Positions 22,529 to 30,800 of a stretch of 64,000 bases of DNA are shown in pieces. The notes beneath the pieces are model-generated. The model ran no database searches. It worked only from the letters and a program-made list of their open reading frames with translations, and was not told the origin of the DNA. The position numbers and the translations under genes were made by a program. Position 1 is the stretch's first letter. The number at the start of each line of letters is the position of its first letter. This DNA is from Symbiodinium microadriaticum (Eukaryota > Sar > Dinophyceae > Suessiales > Symbiodiniaceae): contig LSRX01000513.1 in assembly GCA_001939145.1 (NCBI GenBank), positions 103,481-167,480 on the forward strand. The letters run 5' to 3'.

Positions 22529-22791
22529 TGTTGAGGCTGTGGAGCCCGATCATCTGAGTTCCCGGTAGGCGGAGAGGGTGCAGGATCCATGATGCTAGGC
22601 AAGCGACACTCAGCTCTCACTTTTACACACGCGAATGTCCAGACTGTGTGATCTTGCGAAGCTACATGCGTGCTGTGCCATGCATGCTCTGCTAAGACGT
22701 ATAGTGCTATGGGTCATCTAAAGCAACTGAGACTTCGTTGTGGCTCTCTGAGCCATTCCACTGCATTCGAAGTCAGTCTCAGCCATCAACA
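22529..22791 (-). repeat. 3' LTR of the copia element
   Basis: 263 bp, TG...CA ends with a 6-bp inverted TGTTGA/TCAACA. It has the same sequence as the LTR at 32244-32506. It therefore also carries the start codons of the polyprotein, here leading into flanking DNA. Confidence 0.95.
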
Positions 22792-22800
22792 CTCCTCCTT
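22792..22800 (-). other. Polypurine tract
   Basis: The minus strand reads AAGGAGGAG immediately before the 3' LTR TGTTGATGG. This is the expected place for plus-strand DNA priming. It is short, but position and composition fit. Confidence 0.7.
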
Positions 22801-22914
22801 GAGGGGCGACCACGGAGTCTCTCACATAAACATTCTACAGACCCATAGCCTTACCCACCTTATTGATGGGTCTTGCCAAAATGGCGAATTCTGCTTCATG
22901 CTAGTTCTGAGAGG

Positions 22915-24897
22915 CTAATTGCCTCCGTGCTTCCAAGTCTCAATCCATGCCGAGGTTGACCTTCTTGAGGAGACATCTTCCCATCTCAAGAGAACTCTGC
23001 CCTTGAGATTGTGATGCCTCCAAATCCAGAGTACGTAGCGCATTTGCCGCTCTGTAGGAAGGTAACTCGGAATCTCGATTGCAGACGGTAGGAAGACCTC
23101 GCTCAATCGGCTCACAAGGTCTTCCTTGACACCTGACACCATGAGGCCTTGAAGCCTCAAAGCCTTCTGCAGCTCGTTCACCTGCAGCAGGCTCAGCATG
23201 TCTCTCGTCACACGTCGTCTATCCGAGGGCGGCGGTAGGTGAGGCTGTCCTTGTGGTGTCGTAGGCGTAGGAGGTTCCCTGCTTGGGGACGAAGTGGTAG
23301 GCGATGCATGTGGCATCGGGCTTGGCGGGGGCGTAGTCGTTGGAGCCCTCGCCGAGGTAGATCTGGGACTTTCTGGAACGAGAGGTCGCGAGGAGCTCGA
23401 TCTCCGTCGTAGCTCCCTTTCCGTCTCTACTGCAGCCGTCTCACGGATGCGCTCTCTGGCACGCTCCCTTCTCGCATTCTTTAGCTCCCTTGAAATCTTC
23501 CGCAGGATCAGCTTGACAATCTCCCACAGTCCAATTGCAACCACACATACAACGCCCGTAAAAACAAGCAGCTCACTCCATTGGCTTGCTGGCAAGGCCT
23601 CCTTTTTCGCATGCTCATCTGGGTCCATAGCTGTTGCGAGTGGCACCGCAGAAAGGATACACAGCAACAGAGCAAGCTTCACGCACTCCACGTAGCCTGG
23701 TGCAGCAGGATAACCATCAAAGCCCCACAAACGCATCAAGTCACTGGTCCTAGCACGGGTTTGCACTTTGGTTGCCAAATCTGCGAGTTGATAAGCGCCT
23801 GAGCAGTGCTGGACATACAGATCTGCCTGATCGATTCTTTCCCGCAGATAGTTCCATCTAACACGTAGATGTCTCGTTCTCCAACTGCCAGGTGCTCCTC
23901 CTAGGAGGGACACCGCGGCAGAGTTGTCCACCCTCAAAAGCCGATGCACTCTTGCACCCGCGATCTCGTCCAAGAGAACTCCAATGCTTTCTAGCAATGT
24001 CGCTGCTTGCGCCGCCTCATACATCTCAGCTTCAGCAACGCTAAGAGTAACAAAAGCTTGTTTCCCAGCCTTCCAAGCAACAGGAGATCCATTGATCACT
24101 GTCAGACAAGCACCGAACGAGCGCCCACCAGCTGGGCTAAACGACGCATCGCTATACCCAACTAGCCTAAGCTCAGACCCCTGTGCTACTGCTGCTGCTG
24201 GTGGCTTGCTTGTTATCTTGCCGCTGCTGCTGCTGATGTTGACACCCGGCCCAAAGTAGAAGCTCTCGTCCTCCCGGTTCTTCACATGGAGGGTTACATC
24301 CTTTGTTGCCGCCAAGTACGAGTGAACTCTCGCCCCAATCCTTGCCACCAAGAGCGGAAGCTTCGTAGCAAAGCTCGCCATAAAACTCGTCACGAACAAG
24401 AGGTCCGGGCGAGTACGCATAGTGAGCCACATCAGCTCTCCCACTACACGCTGCGCATGCTTCAGCTGGGCCTCCGAGTGCTCCTCGGGGGCGCGCTCTG
24501 AGGCTGCTGCCTCATCCAGCCACTCTCTTGGTGCTGGCAAGAATGTAGGCTTCGCATCCAGCATCCCATGGCCGCGTAGGACATCCTTCACGTATCCAGC
24601 CTGGCCAAGCTTGAAGGTGCCATCCTCTGATTGCTGAACTTCCACCCCCAAATATCTCAAGCCTTCTGCATCTGTTGCCCAAGCCAACACGGATGTAGGC
24701 CACATACTGGAAATCCAATCGTGTAGCTTCTGCACAATCCAAGGCTTGCTCAAATACAGAAGGTCATCTACATAGGTGACCAGCAACCCAACCAGAACTC
24801 CAGCCTCATCACTGGCCGACCTCTGCTTCACCAACCACACTTCCGGATCCACGACCGATTGAACCCAAACCCAACAAGGACCCATCTTCAAGGTCAA
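22915..24897 (-). CDS. pol: Copia polyprotein, second frame: RT end, RNase H, membrane/SAP tail
   Basis: This frame overlaps the upstream polyprotein frame by about 90 bases and has no ATG suited to independent initiation. It is the continuation of RT after a frame change (+1 relative to the first frame) near 24855-24885. It opens with VDPEVWLVK and reaches the RT catalytic motif TYVDDLLYL (Asp codons at 24763-24768). RNase H follows, with D250 (GYSDASF), a SVAEAEMYE motif, D324 (VDNSAAV) and LADLATK. An unusual tail comes next: a signal-like hydrophobic stretch (LALLLCILSAVPLATA, about 408-423), an acidic spacer, a second hydrophobic helix (443-465, LLVFTGVVCVVAIGLWEIVK), an Arg/Glu-rich helix, a Pro/Ser/Thr-rich linker and a SAP-like motif (567-602, NELQKALRLQGLMVSGVKED). 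A conserved-looking Trp-rich end (about 620-655) completes it. RT and RNase H copy the element's RNA; the role of the tail is unknown. Confidence 0.85.
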   Translation of the reverse strand: MTLKMGPCWVWVQSVVDPEVWLVKQRSASDEAGVLVGLLVTYVDDLLYLSKPWIVQKLHDWISSMWPTSVLAWATDAEGLRYLGVEVQQSEDGTFKLGQAGYVKDVLRGHGMLDAKPTFLPAPREWLDEAAASERAPEEHSEAQLKHAQRVVGELMWLTMRTRPDLLFVTSFMASFATKLPLLVARIGARVHSYLAATKDVTLHVKNREDESFYFGPGVNISSSSGKITSKPPAAAVAQGSELRLVGYSDASFSPAGGRSFGACLTVINGSPVAWKAGKQAFVTLSVAEAEMYEAAQAATLLESIGVLLDEIAGARVHRLLRVDNSAAVSLLGGAPGSWRTRHLRVRWNYLRERIDQADLYVQHCSGAYQLADLATKVQTRARTSDLMRLWGFDGYPAAPGYVECVKLALLLCILSAVPLATAMDPDEHAKKEALPASQWSELLVFTGVVCVVAIGLWEIVKLILRKISRELKNARRERARERIRETAAVETERELRRRSSSSRPLVPESPRSTSARAPTTTPPPSPMPHASPTTSSPSREPPTPTTPQGQPHLPPPSDRRRVTRDMLSLLQVNELQKALRLQGLMVSGVKEDLVSRLSEVFLPSAIEIPSYLPTERQMRYVLWIWRHHNLKGRVLLRWEDVSSRRSTSAWIETWKHGGN

Positions 24898-27800
24898 CCT
24901 TGGCGGCCTTCAACTTGTCTGTTCGGAAAGCTGCCCAAATTGATGGAGCTTCTCGAAGGCCATACAATGGTCTCTGGATCAGCCAGATTTCCCCTGGCTT
25001 GGCATGTCCAGTCTGTAGTAATAGCCGTGTAGGAAAAACTCCATAAAGGGGCATGTGGGAAGGCCACTCTGCTAATAGGAATGCTCTTGCAATGTCACTT
25101 GATCCAGCTGTCCACGCAAAGATCACCGCCAGAGCTAGAGAGGCACGAAGTGATTCGGCTGACGCCCCACCGGCGTACAAGCTCTCTCCAGAAGCACCGT
25201 CAGGACGATCAATGTAATTTCCACAAATCACCAATCGATACTTCCGACGGTACCGCTTCTGGGATCCTGGCTCACTCGGGGGCTTAAGCGTGCACACCGA
25301 CTTGCTCGGCACCAGCTTTAAGCGCCCCTGCTTCTCCAGTTGCCGCGCTTCCTCGAGGGTGATGCTCCTGAGGGCGCCTTCGAAGAGCCCAGTCACTTCT
25401 GCAGATATAGCATCTCGCCAACGCTCCACAACAGGTTTGACCTGGTTCAGTGGGACCGTATACACAACCTCTAGGTCACGCTGCAGCCCTTCTAAAAGCG
25501 CTTCGTAGTCTGGTTCCTCGGTGGCCTGCTCGCCAACCTGAACCGCCTTCAAGCACCGCAACTCTTGTTGTGCTTGACAATGCTCCAAGCCCTTTCTGAC
25601 TTCATCAAGCATATCTTCCACCAAGTCCCGCACATGCGAGGCCTCATCATGGACAGACTCTCCAGCTCGGCGAACTTGTTCAGCTAAGATTTCCTCCTCC
25701 TCAAGGAGTCTCCTGAGAGAAGCTGCTCGGTCTGATAGCTCCTCGATCAAATTCTCTTGATCCTCAATCACCGCACGAAAATGTCCTTCCAACTCTGGGA
25801 TCTGTGCCTCTTGCTTGGACTTCAACAAACGCGCCTTGGGCTGTTGAACTTCATCCTCTGAGCTGAAATCCTGTGCCCATATAGGAACTGGCTTGAGACC
25901 TCCAGCGCTGTGCTCGTCACCTGGACATAAAGGACCTCCAGCGCTGTGCTCATCAATCAAAAACAAACGACCTTCCTCTGCGGTGAGTGATTCGAGCTGA
26001 CCAGATGCTGACGTTGTAGTCGGCGTACTTCTAAGTCTAAAGTCCTCATCGTCACGACCTTCCTCTGCGGTGAGTGAGTCGAGCTGACCTGTAGATGCTG
26101 ATGTTGTAGTCGGCGTACATCGCTCTCCTTCACGTAGTGCTGGGGAAGTAAAGCCAAGGCTTCTTAGATTCTCCTTGTCATCTTTTGACAAAGCCCTGGT
26201 TCGAGGAGTGTACGTAATCATGATGTATCGGTCTCCTTCATGAGGCTCCGCTCCATGCCACAACCTCGGCGCAAACCTTGTGACGTCTCCCCGTCCCAAA
26301 GCCCGAACTTCTCCCTTGCACATAACCTTCTTGGTCACTTGCCGCCAGTCCGCTTCAGCTTGATGCAGGTCCTCGTTTTGCACCCACAATCCGCCTCCAG
26401 TCATTACATCATTGAGTCCGACCACAACATTGTCTGCCTCCTCCTCATTGTGACTATCCTTGTGGTAGCCGAACTTGGGATTTCTAGCCACACCAACTGC
26501 AGTGAAGTCTTCATAGCCCGTCAAATGCCGCGCTGCACCAATCAAATATCTGGTAGACCAAGGCATCCTTGTAGTTCCCAGCCTCAAGCCCGCCTTGCCT
26601 CCTCTGACGAAAGCACCCGTGAACCACATAGATGATCCTCCTCGGCTGCTCTTCTGCCTCGAGGCTTCGAGCTTCTCGTACAGCTTCAAGACGTTGTCCA
26701 CACCATACAGCTTGCCTTCTTCCAACTGCTTGGCCAACAACTCTGCCGTCTCCTCCTCTTCTGTGAGAGGTTTCATCCGCAACGAAGATATCCGCCCGGT
26801 AGGATAGGCGCCTGGCGGTAGTCGTGGGGCCGCCCTTGTGGTAGGTGTTGTTTTTTCTTTCATTCTTGTTCGCACAGACTCTGAAAAGTCCAAATCGACT
26901 TCATGAGGAACTAAGTCAACCAGATGGTCTGCGTCCACGAGATGTGGACGAAGATGAACTGAAGTAACATAGCCACCCTCATCAAGCCGAACAACACTGC
27001 CACGAGGAATATCTTGAGCTGGCCCGACATAACGGCCCTTGGCCCATCTCAGCTCCAGGTCGTGCTTCCCACCAGCCCCATAAACCTTCGTACGAATATG
27101 TGTGGGCGTGCCAAAGGGCAGAAGGCTCTTTGCTCTGTTGAACACCATCTCTCTTTGGGCGAATGCCGCGTAGGTCATAGCCATCGGCCACAACTGTCTT
27201 GGCAAATCAGACGCATATAAAAGCTGCTTGGCTCGACCCTTCAGACTCTTGACAACAGCCTCCGCTCGGCCGTTTTGCTGCGGCGCCTGGCCCTCTCCCG
27301 TGGTTGGGAGTATATCCCTTTCCACGAGCCAGGCCCTTAGAGAGTCACTTGTCAACTCCCTCGCTCTGTCTGAATGGCATCGAACCACTGGAAACCCTTC
27401 TGCCTTGATCTTCAAGATCATCGTTCTGATTGCAGCATTGACCTCAGACGACCTTCGCGTAACCAACGGTATGGCATACTGCAGCACTTGCATCTTTGGA
27501 GGATCGCCCACTTCCTTGTAGATCTCCCAAAACTCCTTGTTGGTCTTGTCAAGCTCCTCCTCAGGAAGTGGGTCCTTCACGTAGTCGTAGCTCACCTTGG
27601 CTTCCTCAAACAGGTCCTCGTAGTCGCCGAAGTCACCGATCCCACCCTCAACTTCATCCTTTTCAACCTCATCTGCCACAACGGCCTCCTTGATCACACT
27701 TCCTGGCTCCGAAGGTTCATACTCTGAACACTCAAAGTCCTCCTTCATGCTGGTGCCCTTGGTCTCGTCTCTTACATTTCCTTCGTTCTTTGCTTCGCCG

Positions 27801-30800
27801 TCGCCTTCCTTCAGGTCCTTGTACATCTTAGGGACCATGAAAGCGCCAACGAGAACATAGCGGAAATCCTTGCGAGTCCCAGTTTCACCCTTCGTACGGT
27901 AGGGTCCGGAAATATCAAGGGAGAGGACATAGGAGGACGGCGATCGCACGCGCTGATGTCTCCTCCCAGTCGCCCTCGTTGACACGCAGGTTTGACAACG
28001 AGGATGAAAAGGTACATGCCCATTGCGGACATGTAGGGCCCATTTCTTCAAGTCTGCGAGGCTCATTTCGTCGTAGTTGCCCTCAAACTTGGCCAACATT
28101 CGCACAAGTCGTGGTAGATCTGGTTCTTTGTACCAAGCTTGCAAGGCATCGCAGATTTGGTCCTTGAAGGTTGTAGTCCATGAGGAAGGTGACCAGGCTG
28201 GCACATCCCTTGAGGCTGCCTTTTCAACCGGTAGGGCCTTGTAGAAATCGAGGTTCGTGGCCACCCTGTACTGACCTTCGTTGATCCCTGCTGAAACGTA
28301 GCATGATGGCATTCGTAACCCGTGGCTCCACCTGCTCCAAACTTCTGACTTCCAAAAACCATGGCCTTCAGGAAGCTCCATCATGAAGCCAGGGGCTGGC
28401 AACCGCATCATTCTCATTGCCTTGTCCGCCACTGTCCACAGGAACAACTGCTTGCAAATCAGCTCCATTGACTCACTGTCCCTCGGCGGACCACCCACCA
28501 CACTGACGATTTGACCTCGAAGTGCAGCCCACAAAAGAAGCTTATAAGCTGAGCTTTGTCCTCTCAAGGAAAACAAGCTGCTTCTGAGGATGTCAAGCTC
28601 GAGCACGGTAACCCCATTCCTTTCGGTGACCTTCAGGTTGTCACCCTTCTTGTCGTAGGGCCCCGCATACAAGTGGACAATCCACGAAGTTTGAAAGAGC
28701 TGCTTCCTCATAGCTCTTCGAATTGGCATAGCCTTCAGGTAGTTCCACCCGGCTTGATCTGAAAGATCCACGTCCTCCACCAACAAGCCTCGAATCGACT
28801 CATCCACTTGACCAAAAGGAAAAGACGGCATCATCAAAGCCTCCAATCCATGGTGCCTTTTCCCAGTCGCCACATAGGTAGCCATTGCACCTTCCCAGCC
28901 CCTCAACTCCTCGAGGTCCCAATTGAGAACGCGAAGTTGGCCATCAGTCACATGGCTCTCTAGCTCATTCACCTTTGCTTGCTCCAACTCGGCAATCAGG
29001 CTAAGCGCCTGGGCCTCAGAGATCACAGGACAATTGCCAATTGTCTGAGCCGCGATTTTGCCGTAGGCGGGGTGGTTGATAACCAAACCATCATCCTTGC
29101 TCCATGTGAGAGTACAATTGAGCTGTTGGACCAAAGCCCCAAGAGGAACTATAGACCCAACCGTGGCTCCATCATCATGTGAACTTGGCACGAGTGTGCC
29201 CGCCTTGGTTTGGCGCAGCCATGTTTCTTGGCCGCCCGCGAGCTCAACCTTGATGGGGGTTGTATTGTCCAGTTCTCCTTCTCGTAGAGGACGAAACGCA
29301 TGTGAGGCTCCAGAGTCCAAAAGAGCCGTTCTAGCTCGAACCTGAGCCTCATACGCCTTGATAGCAACGCGCAGCTCATCTGACGACTCCTGAGTCACAG
29401 TCAAGGCTTGCAGCTGTGTGAGCTTGCTCAACATAGCATTGGCTTCCTGGAGAAGGGCCTTGACCTCACGCTCATGCTGCGACGTCCCTGAGGGCTGGCT
29501 TAAGGTTGTAGTCGAGGAGGCTGCCGCTGCTGTAGATTCCGAGGTTGAAGACTGCGTGTTTTGCTGGGACATCGTTGAAGAAGCTGAGGGTAATGCAGTT
29601 TGTAGCTGAGTGGCCGCCGAAGTCATAGAAGATGTCGCTGGTTGAGGAACAACCAGCGCTGCTGCAGCCTTGGGTGTTGCGGGGTCCTTGGTTTTCGGCT
29701 TCACCGGACAGTCGGCTTGACGATGGTTTCGGGCACCACATGTCCAACATCTAGACTTCTTCTCTTCACGGCTCGTAAAGCTGTGAGCGAACTTGCAGCT
29801 TCCGCCCTTCTTACATCCCGCATCGCTTGCAAAGAACTTGCAAGGAGTCTTCTCTCCCCCCTTGCCTAATCCCTTGGCCGACGAAGGAGAAGTAGGAGAC
29901 GTTGACTCACCAGTTCCAGCTGATGTACCAAGTGCCCGGAGCTTGGTTGCTTCTGGGCCGCCCTGAGACTTCCCCTTGAGAGGCGCAAGCTGCTGGATCT
30001 CCGCAAGAGCGTGGTCATAGAACTGCAACACGGTCTCCTGGGTCGGGCGATTCTGCAACTGAAGGGCGTGCCGGGCCAACGATAAACGAAAAGATAGCCC
30101 AGCATCTTGCTCAACCACCTTGGCAATGATCAAATCAAGTCCTCGTAGCTGAAGAGAGGCGTCGGGTGGCGTGATGCCCATGTCGACTGCACGATTGAGG
30201 TGCCTTCTCCATCTCCTCAAGGCAGTCACTGCCTCTTCTGGGTTTTCTCCAGCTGGGGCTCCTTCGAGTAGTTTCAACACCGCTGCGCGCTCCGTCGTAC
30301 TTCCTGGCTGATATAAGACATACAGCCTGAACAAGGCATCGGCCGTTGTCTTCACCCTATGGGTAACAGCATCCTCCTTGGCCTGGCGTGGCATTGCTGC
30401 CAACACCAACGTGAGCACTCTGCGATCCAAACGCTCCCAAAGCTTCGCCCTGAGCTGGTCCGGCAGGATGGGGGCTATGTTAAGCCTGTCCAACGGAGTG
30501 GCAGCCTGGTAGCGCGCAAACGCCTCCTTGGCACACACTAGCGTGGCCATGTACCACGCACCCGCCTTGTCCGTCAGTGAGCCCACCATCTGCTCTGTCA
30601 TGTAGACCCAATCTTGAAACTCCACACCTCCATCGGCGTGAGGTTCTGGTAGCTTTGGCAGCTCGATGCCGCCTTTGATCACCTCCTGCTCTGGGCCGTC
30701 CTTTTTCTCCAAGTAGGCCTGCTGCAGTTGGCGCATGCCTTGCACAAGAAGCTGAAGCGGCTCGGTAGTGCTTGGTTGTGGCGGACCATCCCGGTGGCCT

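Noticed and set aside
22868-22886. GCCATTTTGGC on the minus strand, like the core of the dinoflagellate spliced leader
   Set aside because: Only 11 bases match and it lies in the 3' untranslated part of the retrotransposon, not at a 5' end. Probably chance.
24100-24260. Plus-strand open frame opposite RNase H
   Set aside because: Shadow of the pol frame; no independent protein features.
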